Positions 10,096-19,516 of a DNA stretch of 64,000 bases are shown here, piece by piece (within the stretch, counting starts at the first letter, position 1; every line of letters begins with the position of its first letter). Origin of the DNA: Kiloniellales bacterium (GTDB taxonomy: Bacteria; Pseudomonadota; Alphaproteobacteria; Kiloniellales; JAKSDN01); contig JASJEC010000008.1 in assembly GCA_030064845.1 (NCBI GenBank), positions 59,382 to 123,381 of the forward strand, read 5' to 3'. The notes under the pieces are model-generated. The model had not been told where the DNA came from, ran no database searches, and was given only the letters and a program-made list of their open reading frames with translations. The position numbers and the translations under genes were made by a program.

Positions 10096-12003
10096 ATGGT
10101 CGCCATCACGCTACCCGACGGAAGCGTGCGCAGCTTCGAAGGGCCGGTGACGGGCGCCGAAATCGCCGCCGACATCGGCCCACGGCTTGCCAAGGACGCG
10201 CTTGCCGTCAAGGTCGACGGCGTGGTCAGGGACCTCGCCGCGACGATCGCGCACGACGCCGCGGTGGAGATCGTCACCCGCGGCCACGGGGACGCGCTCG
10301 AGCTGCTGCGCCACGACTGCGCCCACGTGCTGGCGGAGGCCGTGCAGGAGCTCTATCCGGGCACCCAGGTGACCTTCGGACCGGCGACGGAGACCGGCTT
10401 CTTCTACGACTTCGCGCGCAGCGAGCCGTTCCATCCGGAGGACCTGGAGCGCATCGAGGCGCGCATGCACGAGATCGTCGAGCGCGACGAGGCGATCAGC
10501 CGCGAGGTCTGGGACAAGAGCGACGCCATCCGCTTCTTCCAGGACCTGGGCGAGAAGTACAAGGCCGAGCACATCGAGACCCTGCCCGACGAGGCGGAGA
10601 TCTCGGTCTACCGCCAGGGCGAGTGGCTCGATCTCTGCACCGGGCCGCACCTGCCCTCGACGGGCAAGCTCGGCCATGCCTTCAAGCTGACCAAGATCTC
10701 CGGCGCCTACTGGCGCGGCGACGCCCGCAACGAGCAGCTGCAGCGGATCACCGGCACCTGCTGGGAGAGCGAGAAGCAGCTCAAGGCCTACCTCAGGATG
10801 GTCGAGGAGGCGGAGAAGCGCGACCACCGCCGTCTCGGCCGCGAGATGGATCTCTTCCACCTGCAGGAGGAGGCGGTCGGCAGCGTATTCTGGCACCCCA
10901 AGGGCTGGACCCTCTGGCGCACGGTGGAGGGCTACATGCGCCGCCGCCTGGAGGACGAGGGTTACCTCGAGGTCAAGACGCCGCAGCTGATCGACCGCGG
11001 GCTCTGGGAGGCCTCGGGCCACTGGGAGAAGTTCCGCGAGCACATGTTCATCGCCGAGTCCGAGGACCGGGTGCTGGCAGTCAAGCCGATGAACTGCCCG
11101 GCCCACGTCCAGATCTACAAGCAGGGGATCACGAGCTACCGCGACCTGCCGCTCCGGATGGCCGAGTTCGGTTCGTGCCACCGGAACGAGCCCTCGGGCG
11201 CTTTGCACGGCCTCATGCGCGTGCGCGCCTTCACCCAGGACGACGCCCACATCTTCAGCACCGAAGACCAGATCAACAGCGAGACGGTCAAGTTCTGCGA
11301 GCTGCTGATGAGCGTCTACCGCGACTTCGGCTTCGAGGACGTGATCGTCAAATTCGCCGACCGGCCCCCCGTGCGCGCCGGCAGCGACGAGGTCTGGGAA
11401 CGGGCCGAAAAGGCGCTCAAGGACGCAGTCGAGGAGACCGGCATCGAGGTCTCGATGAATCCCGGCGAAGGCGCCTTCTATGGCCCCAAGCTGGAGTTCG
11501 TGCTGCGCGACGCGATCGGCCGCGACTGGCAGTGCGGCACCTTCCAGGTCGACTACGTGCTGCCCGAGCGCCTCGACGCCCACTACATCGGCGAGGACGG
11601 CGCAAAGCACCGGCCGGTCATGCTGCACCGGGCGATCCTCGGCTCCTTCGAGCGCTTCCTGGCGATCCTGATCGAGCACCACGCCGGGCGCTTTCCGCTC
11701 TGGCTGGCGCCGGTCCAGATCGTGGTGGCGACCATCACCTCGGACGCCGACGCCTATGCCGAAGAGGTGGCGGCGGCCCTGCGGACGGCCGGCCTCCGGT
11801 CCGAAGTCGATCTGCGCAACGAGAAAATCAACTACAAGGTGAGGGAGCACTCCCTCGCCAAGGTCCCGGTGATTGCCGTGGTCGGCAAGCGCGAGGCGGA
11901 GGAGCGGTCCCTCGCGCTCCGTGTGCTCGGCGGCAAGCAGCAAGAGATCCTTGCGCTCTCAGACGCAGTCACTAAACTTTCGGACGAAGCGGCGGCGCCC
12001 TGA
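10096..12003 (+). CDS. thrS: Threonyl-tRNA synthetase
   Basis: Charges tRNA-Thr with threonine in the cytoplasm. At 635 residues it has normal bacterial length. Domains in order: N-terminal TGS (about 1-60), the editing domain that clears mischarged Ser-tRNA, the class II catalytic core from about 240 and the C-terminal anticodon-binding domain from about 535. Zinc ligands are visible: Cys334 in [10 protein letters not shown], a His in [12 protein letters not shown] and a His in [11 protein letters not shown]. Motif 2 is [11 protein letters not shown]. It is the first gene of the thrS-infC-rpmI-rplT-pheST block, an arrangement conserved in many bacteria. Confidence 0.98.
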   Translation: MVAITLPDGSVRSFEGPVTGAEIAADIGPRLAKDALAVKVDGVVRDLAATIAHDAAVEIVTRGHGDALELLRHDCAHVLAEAVQELYPGTQVTFGPATETGFFYDFARSEPFHPEDLERIEARMHEIVERDEAISREVWDKSDAIRFFQDLGEKYKAEHIETLPDEAEISVYRQGEWLDLCTGPHLPSTGKLGHAFKLTKISGAYWRGDARNEQLQRITGTCWESEKQLKAYLRMVEEAEKRDHRRLGREMDLFHLQEEAVGSVFWHPKGWTLWRTVEGYMRRRLEDEGYLEVKTPQLIDRGLWEASGHWEKFREHMFIAESEDRVLAVKPMNCPAHVQIYKQGITSYRDLPLRMAEFGSCHRNEPSGALHGLMRVRAFTQDDAHIFSTEDQINSETVKFCELLMSVYRDFGFEDVIVKFADRPPVRAGSDEVWERAEKALKDAVEETGIEVSMNPGEGAFYGPKLEFVLRDAIGRDWQCGTFQVDYVLPERLDAHYIGEDGAKHRPVMLHRAILGSFERFLAILIEHHAGRFPLWLAPVQIVVATITSDADAYAEEVAAALRTAGLRSEVDLRNEKINYKVREHSLAKVPVIAVVGKREAEERSLALRVLGGKQQEILALSDAVTKLSDEAAAP

Positions 12004-12034
12004 TGGTCGGGAAGTCAAACGAGTGCGCGCCCTT

Positions 12035-12109
12035 CGGTTCCGCGGCGGGGGGCGACCGCGCGGCCGCGGAACCGGGAAGACCCGCAGTCACATAAGACCC
12101 GTAGTGACA
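12035..12109 (+). promoter_or_regulatory. Structured leader between thrS and infC
   Basis: A perfect 12-base inverted repeat, CGGTTCCGCGGC (12035-12046) and GCCGCGGAACCG (12063-12074), encloses a 16-base loop. It is followed by a tandem pair of 16-mers, AAGACCCGCAGTCACA (12077-12092) and AAGACCCGTAGTGACA (12094-12109), which also allow a GTCAC/GTGAC stem. The infC Shine-Dalgarno begins 10 bases later. Leaders of IF3-L35-L20 operons are often autoregulated by L20 or IF3; such a role here is inferred. Confidence 0.55.
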
Positions 12110-12132
12110 ATAGATAGTAAGGAGACTCGGCC

Positions 12133-12669
12133 ATAGCGAGGCCACCTTTCGACCCCACGCCGTCCCGCGACGGACCGCGTGTCAACGAGCAGATCAGCGT
12201 ACCGAAAGTCCGGCTGATCGGTGCCGACGGCGAGAACGTCGGCGTCGTGACGGCTCAAGAAGCCCTGGAGCAGGCCTACGACGCTGGGCTCGATCTCGTC
12301 GAGATCTCGCCCAACGCCGACCCGCCGGTATGCAAGGTCACGGATTACGGCAAGCTCAAGTACGTCAGCCAGAAGAAGAAGGCCGAGGCGCGCAAGAAGC
12401 AGAAGGTCATCGACGTCAAAGAGATCAAGATGCGCCCGAACATCGATCAGCACGACTACGATGTGAAGATGCGCTCGATCCACCGCTTCATCGCCGAGGG
12501 CGACAAGGTCAAGGTGACCATGCGTTTCCGCGGCCGCGAGATGGCGCACCAGGAGATCGGCATGAACGTGCTCAACCGGGTGCGCGACGAGCTCGAGGAG
12601 ACCGCCAAGGTCGAGCAGTTCCCCAAGATGGAAGGGCGCCAGATGATCATGGTGATGGCGCCCCGCTAG
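12133..12669 (+). CDS. infC: Translation initiation factor IF-3, ATA start codon
   Basis: IF-3 binds the 30S subunit and checks start-codon pairing. With the ATA start the product has 178 residues, close to E. coli IF-3 (180). N-domain: [21 protein letters not shown]; linker rich in Lys; C-domain from about residue 90 with [14 protein letters not shown] and [15 protein letters not shown]. Why ATA: an in-frame TAA lies at 12118-12120, no ATG/GTG/TTG occurs before GTG 12247, and starting there would remove about 38 conserved residues. ATA sits 8 bases after AAGGAG (12119-12124). Rare AUU/AUA/AUC-type starts are a known feature of infC that allows IF-3 to repress its own synthesis. Confidence 0.95.
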   Translation: MARPPFDPTPSRDGPRVNEQISVPKVRLIGADGENVGVVTAQEALEQAYDAGLDLVEISPNADPPVCKVTDYGKLKYVSQKKKAEARKKQKVIDVKEIKMRPNIDQHDYDVKMRSIHRFIAEGDKVKVTMRFRGREMAHQEIGMNVLNRVRDELEETAKVEQFPKMEGRQMIMVMAPR

Positions 12670-12739
12670 ACCTGTCCGGGGCCGGCGCCGCCGTCTCGAG
12701 CCGCTTTCGAATCCGTCGATCCGGCCGGTTCTCCGGGCC

Positions 12740-12768
12740 TTGTCTTGGCCTGCCGGCCCCGCTATAAC
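12740..12768 (+). promoter_or_regulatory. Sigma-70 promoter candidate for rpmI-rplT-pheST
   Basis: TTGTCT (12740-12745), a 17-base spacer and TATAAC (12763-12768, 5/6 of consensus), inside the 210-base gap between infC and rpmI. It gives a leader of about 105 bases before rpmI, long enough for ribosomal-protein autoregulation. Confidence 0.6.
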
Positions 12769-12879
12769 CTTGCGCTTCCGAACCGGGCGGCGCGGCCATG
12801 AGGGCATGCCCGACCGCCCCGATAACCCAGACGCTCCGGCCCCAGGCGGGCCCGGAGCCTTCGACCAAAGGACTGCGAA

Positions 12880-13083
12880 ATGCCCAAGCTCAAGTCCAAG
12901 AGCAGCGCGAAGAAGCGTTTTCGCCTGACCGCCTCCGGCAAGGTGCGGATGAACTACGCCTGCAAGAACCACATGCTCCGCCGGCGTTCCCAGAAGATGA
13001 AGCGCAAGGCCCGCGGCACCAAGATCATGTCGGCCCCGGACGCGCGGATCATCACGCGCAACTTCCTGCCCTACGCCCGATAG
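12880..13083 (+). CDS. rpmI: 50S ribosomal protein L35
   Basis: A 67-residue basic protein starting MPKLKSKSSAKKRFR, the standard L35 N-terminus, with GKVRMNYACKNHMLRRRS and the C-terminal KIMSAPDARIITRNFLPYAR. Full family length. It is followed by rplT after 9 bases, the universal L35-L20 pair. Confidence 0.98.
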   Translation: MPKLKSKSSAKKRFRLTASGKVRMNYACKNHMLRRRSQKMKRKARGTKIMSAPDARIITRNFLPYAR

Positions 13084-13092
13084 GAGGCCGCC

Positions 13093-13467
13093 ATGGCACG
13101 TGTGAAACGCGGCGTGACCACGCACGCCCGCCACAAGAAGGTCCTGAAGCAGGCCAAGGGCTACCGGGGCCGCGGCAAGAACGTCTACAAGGTCGCCATC
13201 GAGCGGGTCGAGAAGGCGCTGCAATACGCCTACCGCGACCGCCGGGTGCGCAAGCGCGAGTTCCGGGGCCTCTGGATCCAGCGGATCAACGCCGGCGCGC
13301 GCGAGCACGGCATGACCTATTCCCAGTTTATAAACGGCATGAAGCAGGCCGGCATCGAGCTGGACCGCAAGGTCCTGTCCGATCTGGCCACGCGTGAGCC
13401 GGCTGCCTTCAAGAGCCTGGTCGAACAGGCTCAGGCCGCGCTCGCCGCCGCGCCGACGAAGGAATAG
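13093..13467 (+). CDS. rplT: 50S ribosomal protein L20
   Basis: A 124-residue protein beginning [19 protein letters not shown], with the long basic N-terminal extension ([13 protein letters not shown]) and the globular C-terminal domain ([21 protein letters not shown]). L20 is needed early in 50S assembly and in many bacteria represses its own operon by binding the leader mRNA. Cotranscribed with rpmI. Confidence 0.98.
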   Translation: MARVKRGVTTHARHKKVLKQAKGYRGRGKNVYKVAIERVEKALQYAYRDRRVRKREFRGLWIQRINAGAREHGMTYSQFINGMKQAGIELDRKVLSDLATREPAAFKSLVEQAQAALAAAPTKE

Positions 13468-13512
13468 ACCGGGACCGCGGCCGGCGCTCCGAATCGCCGC
13501 CGCGGGGGCGAG

Positions 13513-14589
13513 ATGGAACTGCACAACCTCGACGCTCTGAAGACCGACCTGATGGCCCGGGTGGACCAGGCGGCGAACCTGGACGCCCTGGAGCAGCTGC
13601 GCGTCGAGGCGCTGGGCAAGAAGGGCCAGGTCACCCAGCTGATGAAGAGCCTGGGCGGCCTGCCCGCCGACGAGCGCAAGGAGCGGGGCCAGGCCTTCAA
13701 CCGGCTCAAGACCGAGCTCGCCGAGGCGATCGAGGCGCGGCGCCAGGACCTGCAGGACGCCGACCTGGAGACCCGCCTGCTGGACGAGCGGATCGACGTG
13801 TCGTTGCCGGCCCGCCCGGCCGAGCTGGGACGGATCCACCCGATCAGCCACACCATCGAGGAGATCATCGCGATCTTCGGCGAGATGGGCTTCTCGGTCG
13901 CCGAGGGGCCGCATATCGAGGACGATTTCCACAACTTCGCGGCGCTCAACATCCCGCCCGAGCACCCGGCGCGCCAGGAGCAGGACACCTTCTACCTGCC
14001 CGAGGGGGCGGACGGCGAGCGCAAGGTGCTGAGGACCCATACATCGCCGGTGCAGATCCGCACCATGCAGAAGACCACGCCGCCGATCCGCATCATCGTG
14101 CCGGGGCGGACCTTCCGCGCCGACTACGACGCGACCCATAGCCCCATGTTCCACCAGGTCGAGGGCCTGGTGATCGACGAGAAGACCCACATGGGCCACC
14201 TGAAGGGCACGCTGATCGAGTTCTGCCGCGCCTTCTTCGACGTCGACGACCTGCCGGTGCGCTTCCGGCCGAGCTACTTCCCCTTCACCGAGCCCTCGGC
14301 AGAGGTCGACATCGGCTGCTCGCGCAAGGGCGGCGAGCTCAGGATCGGCGCCGGCGAGGACTGGCTGGAGATCCTCGGCAGCGGCATGGTGCACCCCAAG
14401 GTGCTGGAGAACTGCGGCATCGATTCGTCCCGCTACCAGGGCTATGCCTTCGGCATGGGGATCGAGCGCCCGGCCATGCTGAAGTACGGCATCCCTGATA
14501 TGCGCATCATGTTCGAGTCGGACCTGCGCTGGCTGAAGCACTACGGATTCGTGCCGCTGGAGACCCCCTCGATGGTGCGGGGGCTGTGA
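13513..14589 (+). CDS. pheS: Phenylalanyl-tRNA synthetase alpha subunit
   Basis: Catalytic subunit of the (alpha-beta)2 PheRS, 358 residues. An N-terminal coiled coil (about 1-90) binds tRNA. The class II core follows, with motif 1 in HPISHTIEEIIAIFGEMGF, motif 2 around FRADYDATHSPMFHQVEGL and motif 3 in YAFGMGIERPAMLKYGI. Start ATG 13513 lies 45 bases after rplT. A 116-base palindromic repeat separates it from pheT, so the subunit genes are not directly adjacent. Confidence 0.98.
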   Translation: MELHNLDALKTDLMARVDQAANLDALEQLRVEALGKKGQVTQLMKSLGGLPADERKERGQAFNRLKTELAEAIEARRQDLQDADLETRLLDERIDVSLPARPAELGRIHPISHTIEEIIAIFGEMGFSVAEGPHIEDDFHNFAALNIPPEHPARQEQDTFYLPEGADGERKVLRTHTSPVQIRTMQKTTPPIRIIVPGRTFRADYDATHSPMFHQVEGLVIDEKTHMGHLKGTLIEFCRAFFDVDDLPVRFRPSYFPFTEPSAEVDIGCSRKGGELRIGAGEDWLEILGSGMVHPKVLENCGIDSSRYQGYAFGMGIERPAMLKYGIPDMRIMFESDLRWLKHYGFVPLETPSMVRGL

Positions 14590-14613
14590 TGAAGGGCGAA
14601 ACAAGAACCAACC

Positions 14614-14729
14614 GGCCCTCACCCGCTTCGCTTCGCTCCGCCACCCTCTCCCAAGGGAGAGGGTTATGTTGGCCCTCTCCCTTGGGAGAGGGTGGGCCCC
14701 AATGCGATAGCATTGGGAGGGTGAGGGCC
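14614..14729. repeat. Palindromic repeat element inside the pheS-pheT gap
   Basis: A 116-base element with perfect 11-base inverted ends, GGCCCTCACCC (14614-14624) and GGGTGAGGGCC (14719-14729). Inside are two self-complementary segments built on CCCTCTCCC and GGGAGAGGG (about 14641-14661 and 14674-14693). It resembles a MITE or composite REP unit and would form strong hairpins in the pheST mRNA. Confidence 0.8.
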
Positions 14730-14779
14730 ATTTGTTCTCTTGATGCCGGTAACCCGTGTCCGAGGGGAGCGGCCTAGCC

Positions 14780-17182
14780 ATGGCGATGAAGTTCACGCTC
14801 TCCTGGCTCAAGGAGCACCTGGAGACCGAGGCCTCGCTCGAGGAGATCACCGACAAGCTCTCGATGATCGGCCTCGAGGTCGAGGGCGTGGAGGATCGCT
14901 CCAAGGAGCTGGCGCCCTTCACGGTCGCCTACGTCAAGGAGGCGAAGCAGCATCCCGACGCCGACCGGCTCCGGGTCTGCATCGTCGACACCGGCACGGA
15001 GGAGGTCCAGGTGGTCTGCGGTGCGCCCAACGCGCGCACCGGCATGAAGGGCGTCTTCGCCGCCGCCGGCAGCCACATCCCGGGCACCGGGATCGACCTC
15101 AAGAAGGGCGTGATCCGCGGCGTCGAATCCAACGGCATGCTGGTCTCGGAGCGCGAGATGGGCCTGTCCGACGAGCACGAGGGCATCATCGACCTGCCCG
15201 AGGACGCCGAGGTCGGCACGCCCTTCGCCAAGATCCGCGGCCTCGACGACCCGGTGATCGAGATCGCCATCACGCCGAACCGGGGCGACTGCCTGGGCGT
15301 GTTCGGCGTCGCCCGGGACCTCGCCGCCGCCGGTCTCGGCACCCTGAAGGGCGCGCCCACGGTGACCGTCGAGGGCAGCTTCGACAGCCCGGTCAAGTGG
15401 CTGCGCGACCTGCCGGACCAGGCCGCCTGCCCCTGCGTGGTCGGCCGCTACTTCCGCAACGTCAAGAACGGCCCCAGCCCCAAGTGGCTGCAGGACCGCC
15501 TGCACGCCATCGGGCTCCGGCCGATCTCGGCGCTGGTCGATATCACCAACCTGGTGACTTTCGACCTGGGCCGCCCGCTTCACGTCTTCGACGCGGACAA
15601 GCTGGCCGGCGATCTGACCATGCGCATGGCGCGCGACGGCGAGGAGATCTTGGCGCTCGACGGTAAGACCTACACCCTCGACTCCGAGATGACCGTGATC
15701 GCCGACGCCAAGGGGGTCCAGGGCATCGGCGGCATCATGGGCGGCGAGCTCACGGGCTGCACCGAGGAGACCACCAACGTCTTCCTAGAGGTCGCGCTGT
15801 TCGATCCGATCCGCACGGCGACGACCGGACGCCGCCTCGGCATTCTCTCCGACGCCCGCTACCGCTTCGAGCGCGGGCTCGACCCCAACTCCGCCGACTG
15901 GGGCGCGGAGGTCGCCGCGCTCCTGGTGCGGGAGCTCTGCGGCGGCGAGGCAAGCCACCCGGTGAAGGCTGGCGCGATCCCGGCCTGGGACCGGAAGCTG
16001 ACCCTGCGCCCCGAGCGGGTCGGCGGGCTCGGCGGCCTCGACCTGCCGGCCGAGACCAGCGCGGACATCCTGGAAGGCCTCGGCTTCGGGATCGAGAGAG
16101 GCAAGACGATCCAGGTCCAGGTGCCGTCCTGGCGTCCCGACGTCGAGGGCGAGGCGGACCTGGTCGAGGAGATCCTGCGGCTCTACGGCTTCGACGCCAT
16201 TCCCGTGGTGCCGCTGATCCAGGAAACCGCGTTGCCGCACCCGACCCTGACCCGGCGCCAGCGCTTCACCCACCTGGCGCGCACGGCCTTGGCCTGGCGC
16301 GGCCTCAACGAGGCGGTCACCTTCTCCTTCATCTCCGAGCCCCAGGCCGAGCTGTTCGGCGGCGTGCCGGACAACCTGCGTCTGGTCAACCCGATCTCGA
16401 CCGACCTCGTGATCATGCGCCCCTCGGTGCTGCCGACCCTGGCCGAGGCCGCTGCGCGCAACGCCGACAAGGGCCTGGGCGACGCCGCGCTGTTCGAGGT
16501 CGGGCCGCAGTACCGCGACGATTCGCCGACCGGCCAGGACCAGGTCGCGGCCGGCCTGCGCGCGGGACAGTCGCACCGCCGCCACTGGGACTCGACGGGG
16601 CACCCCGTGGATGCCTTCGACGCCAAGGGCGACGCGCTCGCCGTGCTGGAGGCCTGCGGCGCGCCGGTCGCCAACCTGCAGGTGACGACCGACGCGCCGG
16701 CCTGGTACCACCCCGGACGCTCCGGCAGCCTGCGGCTGGGACCGAACGTCCTGGCCACCTTCGGCGAGCTGCACCCTAAGGTCGCCCGCGCCATGGAACT
16801 GCGCGGCCCGGCGGCGGCCTGCGAGGTCTTCATCGACCGGATTCCCGAGCCCAAGGCCAAGGCCGGCGGCAAGCGCAAGCCGCTCCTGGCGCTCTCCGCC
16901 TTCCAGCCGGTCGAGCGAGACTTCGCCTTCCTGATGGACGCCGGGGTGCCGGCCGAGAAGGCGATCCGCGCCGCCAAGGGCGCCGACAAGACCCTGATCT
17001 CCCGGGTCGAGGTCTTCGATACCTACGCCGGCAAGGGCATCGAGCCGGGCAAGAAGTCCCTCGCGCTGGCCGTCACCCTGCAGCCCACGGAGAGAACCCT
17101 GACCGATCCCGAGATCGAGGCGGTCTCGGAGAAGATCGTGGCCCAGGTCACAAAGGCGACGGGCGGGGAGCTGCGGGGCTAA
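14780..17182 (+). CDS. pheT: Phenylalanyl-tRNA synthetase beta subunit
   Basis: 800-residue beta subunit, the usual length. Domains in order: the EMAP/Arc1p-like tRNA-binding domain (about 40-150, with HPDADRLRVCIVDTG and VVCGAPNAR), B3/B4 editing domain, B5 domain, the catalytic-like core and a C-terminal FDX-ACB anticodon-binding domain (about 705-800, QPVERDFAFLMDAGVPAEKA). ATG 14780 is 10 bases after AGGGGAG; the ATG at 14786 matches the commonest homolog start. The upstream GTG at 14756 is not supported. Confidence 0.97.
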   Translation: MAMKFTLSWLKEHLETEASLEEITDKLSMIGLEVEGVEDRSKELAPFTVAYVKEAKQHPDADRLRVCIVDTGTEEVQVVCGAPNARTGMKGVFAAAGSHIPGTGIDLKKGVIRGVESNGMLVSEREMGLSDEHEGIIDLPEDAEVGTPFAKIRGLDDPVIEIAITPNRGDCLGVFGVARDLAAAGLGTLKGAPTVTVEGSFDSPVKWLRDLPDQAACPCVVGRYFRNVKNGPSPKWLQDRLHAIGLRPISALVDITNLVTFDLGRPLHVFDADKLAGDLTMRMARDGEEILALDGKTYTLDSEMTVIADAKGVQGIGGIMGGELTGCTEETTNVFLEVALFDPIRTATTGRRLGILSDARYRFERGLDPNSADWGAEVAALLVRELCGGEASHPVKAGAIPAWDRKLTLRPERVGGLGGLDLPAETSADILEGLGFGIERGKTIQVQVPSWRPDVEGEADLVEEILRLYGFDAIPVVPLIQETALPHPTLTRRQRFTHLARTALAWRGLNEAVTFSFISEPQAELFGGVPDNLRLVNPISTDLVIMRPSVLPTLAEAAARNADKGLGDAALFEVGPQYRDDSPTGQDQVAAGLRAGQSHRRHWDSTGHPVDAFDAKGDALAVLEACGAPVANLQVTTDAPAWYHPGRSGSLRLGPNVLATFGELHPKVARAMELRGPAAACEVFIDRIPEPKAKAGGKRKPLLALSAFQPVERDFAFLMDAGVPAEKAIRAAKGADKTLISRVEVFDTYAGKGIEPGKKSLALAVTLQPTERTLTDPEIEAVSEKIVAQVTKATGGELRG

Positions 17183-17185
17183 CGC

Positions 17186-17893
17186 TCACCAGAGCAGCTC
17201 CCTCAATCCGATCGCGATCAGGATCACGCCGGCCAGTCCCTCGAAGACGCGACTCGCCCGCGCGAGACTGCTGCCGCGCTTCTCGATCAGCCTCGAGAGC
17301 GCCTGGCGGGCGAGAACCGAGAGCGCCGCGACCCCGCCCAGCGTCGTCAGGATGCCGAGCATCATGGCGAGCGCGAAGACCAGGCCCGCCTCCGGGATCC
17401 CGCGCGCCATTGCGTAGACCATGACGAAGAGCGTCAGCGGGCAGGGGATCAGGCCGGCGATCACCCCGACGGCCGGTCCCTCGGCGTGGCTGTATTCCGG
17501 GTGCCGCGCGGCGCGCCAAACCATCCAGAAGCCGATGGCGGCCAGCAGGCCGCGGCTGAGGTCGGCCAGGAGCGGCGAGTCGGCGCCCTGGCCCAGGCTG
17601 TGGGAGATCAGCGGCAGGGCCAGAAGGGCGATGGCGACCGCCGAGAAGACGTGGGTCACCGCCAGGGTCGCGGCGACGCCGAGGCCGCGCGCCACGGAAA
17701 CGGGCGAACCGGCGACGTAGGTCGCCAGCACGGTCTTGCTATGGCCCGGCGTCATTGCGTGGATCGCGCCGAAGAACACGCCCAGCGGCAGCACCGCGGC
17801 CAGCGCGAGCCAGGAGCGCTCATCGGCGAAGGCCTGGAGGTCGAGCGCAATGGCGTCGCGAACCCAGCGCTGTATGGCAAAGAAGGCTTCCAA
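17186..17893 (-). CDS. NicO-family nickel/cobalt transporter
   Basis: A 235-residue membrane protein with about six helices. The first conserved helix carries GAIHAMTPGHSKTVLATYVAG, the H-x4/5-G-H-x-K signature of the NicO/RcnA group, and a second is GVIAGLIPCPLTLFVM, with the conserved Pro-Cys-Pro. Members export or import Ni(II)/Co(II) across the inner membrane. A cytoplasmic loop with few His is shorter than in E. coli RcnA. Next on the same strand upstream is an MFS protein with a His-rich tail, which fits a metal-handling pair; direction of transport is not certain. Confidence 0.82.
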   Translation of the reverse strand: MEAFFAIQRWVRDAIALDLQAFADERSWLALAAVLPLGVFFGAIHAMTPGHSKTVLATYVAGSPVSVARGLGVAATLAVTHVFSAVAIALLALPLISHSLGQGADSPLLADLSRGLLAAIGFWMVWRAARHPEYSHAEGPAVGVIAGLIPCPLTLFVMVYAMARGIPEAGLVFALAMMLGILTTLGGVAALSVLARQALSRLIEKRGSSLARASRVFEGLAGVILIAIGLRELLW

Positions 17894-17920
17894 GGCTTAG
17901 CCGACCACCAGATCGTGCTC

Positions 17921-18026
17921 TTGACCACCCTTCGACAAGCTCAGGATGAGGTATGTTGTCTGATACATAGCTCCCTCATCCGCGCGATGCGCAAGTGCTT
18001 CGCACTCTTGTCGAAGGGTGACGGTG
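17921..18026. repeat. Dispersed palindromic intergenic repeat, copy B (inverted)
   Basis: Ends CCACCCTTCGACAAGCTCAG and CTTGTCGAAGGGTGACGG, with the internal CCCTCATCCGCGCG block: the reverse complement of the arrangement in copies A and D. It lies between the NicO and MFS genes and fills most of that gap. Confidence 0.85.
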
Positions 18027-18055
18027 CCGCCTTAGCGCTGAATCGTGCAATTGAC

Positions 18056-19396
18056 TTAGCCCTGGGTCGGCCAGTGCCGGTGCTCGTCGTCGATGACGAA
18101 GGCGTGGGCGTGGCTGCGGTCCGCGCCGCCGCGGGCCGTGGCGCGGATATGGGGGTGGTCCGGCGGCAGGTCGTCGTGGCTATGCGGCAGGACCTCGGGG
18201 TCGTCCTTGGGCCAGATGTTGCGCGCGCCGACCAGGCCGATAGCGGCGATCGCCCCCAGGGCCAGGAAGGCGGCGTCGAGCCCGGCGGCCAGGCCGAGCC
18301 AGCCGGCCAGGGGGTAGGTTACCAGCCAGCAGGCGTGGGACAGGGCGAACTGGGCGGCGAAGACCGCCGGCCTGTCCTCCGCGCGCGCTGAGCGGCGCAG
18401 AAGGCGGCCCGAAGGCGTCATGACCAGCGCGTTGCCGAGGCCGAGGCCGAGCCAGCCCAGGAGCAGCAGGGGCCACGCGAACGCCCCGCCGAGGCCCGAG
18501 ACACCGAGCGCGACCAATAGGACCGTCATGCCGGCCGCGCCGCCCAGCATGACCGGCCGGTCGCCGAGGCGCTCGAGCAGCCGGGGCGCGGCGAGCGCGG
18601 CGGCCATGGAGCCGGCCCCATAGACCGCTAGCGCCAGGCCGACCTCCGCCTCGCCGAAGCCGAGCAGGCCCTTGACGGCGACCACGGTGTTGACGATCAC
18701 CATGGCGCCGGCCGCGGCGACGGCGGCGTTGAGGGCCAGCAGGCCGCGGAGGCGCGGCGTCGCGAGATAGATCCTGAGGCCCCGCGTGGTCCGCCCGAGC
18801 GGGCCGGCCTCGGCGGACGCGGCCTTGGGGCTCGGCGGGCGGGCGGCCAGGACGAAGGCGGCCGAGGCGAGGAACCCGACCACGGTTCCGGCGAACAGCC
18901 AGTGGAAGCTGACGAAGAGCAGCAGGGCGGCGGCCAGGCCCGGACTGATCAGGCTCTCCAGGTCGTAGGCGAGGCGCGAGAGCGAGAGCGCGTTGGTATA
19001 GTCCTTCTCGTCCGGCAGGACGTCGGGGATGGTCGCCTGAAAAGTCGGCGTGAATACCGCCGAGGCCGACTGCAGCAGGAATATCAGCAGGTAGATCTGC
19101 CAGACCTGATCGACGAAGGGCAGGGCGAGCACCACCGCCGCCCGGACCAGGTCCATGGCGATCAGCAACGCGCGCCGGGGGAAGCGGTTGGCGTAGGCGC
19201 CGGCCAGCGGCGCGATGCCGACGTAGGCGATCATCTTGATCGCCAGGGCCGTGCCCAGCACCGCGCCGGCCTCCGCGCCGGCCAGCTCGTAGGCCAGCAG
19301 CGCGAGCGCCACCGTGGCAAGGCCGGTGCCCAGGATCGAGACCGCCTGCGCGGCGAAGAGGCGGCGGTAGGTGGGGTTCGCGAGCGGCGCGAGCAT
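18056..19396 (-). CDS. MFS transporter with His-rich C-terminal tail
   Basis: A 446-residue protein with about 12 membrane helices. The N-terminal half starts NPTYRRLFAAQAVSILGTGL and has the MFS loop GAYANRFPRRALLIAMDLVR. After the last helix comes a cytoplasmic tail of about 50 residues with many His and Asp (HSHDDLPPDHPHIR, DRSHAHAF, DDEHRHW). Such tails occur in NreB-type nickel exporters. With the NicO gene downstream, metal efflux is the best guess, but the tail also occurs in MFS proteins of unknown substrate. Confidence 0.8.
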   Translation of the reverse strand: MLAPLANPTYRRLFAAQAVSILGTGLATVALALLAYELAGAEAGAVLGTALAIKMIAYVGIAPLAGAYANRFPRRALLIAMDLVRAAVVLALPFVDQVWQIYLLIFLLQSASAVFTPTFQATIPDVLPDEKDYTNALSLSRLAYDLESLISPGLAAALLLFVSFHWLFAGTVVGFLASAAFVLAARPPSPKAASAEAGPLGRTTRGLRIYLATPRLRGLLALNAAVAAAGAMVIVNTVVAVKGLLGFGEAEVGLALAVYGAGSMAAALAAPRLLERLGDRPVMLGGAAGMTVLLVALGVSGLGGAFAWPLLLLGWLGLGLGNALVMTPSGRLLRRSARAEDRPAVFAAQFALSHACWLVTYPLAGWLGLAAGLDAAFLALGAIAAIGLVGARNIWPKDDPEVLPHSHDDLPPDHPHIRATARGGADRSHAHAFVIDDEHRHWPTQG

Positions 19397-19516
19397 TGCC
19401 GCGATTATGCACCGCCGCGCCTCCGCGCCAAGCCGCCGGATCAGAAAGTCTTAGCACTTGTCGCCTATAGCTGGCCGCTTGGAGCGGATCGCGGCAACCT
19501 TTGGGTCCTCGCGCTC

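Noticed and set aside
12247..12669. Shorter infC starting at GTG 12247
   Set aside because: It would lack about 38 conserved N-domain residues and has no Shine-Dalgarno, unlike the ATA start.
12088..14922. A 944-codon open frame on the minus strand, and other long antisense or off-frame ORFs (for example 41-2617, 31298-33166, 33470-35551, 60534-62534)
   Set aside because: They lie over well-identified genes, have low-complexity Arg/Gly/Pro/Ala-rich translations, and result from high GC at third codon positions.
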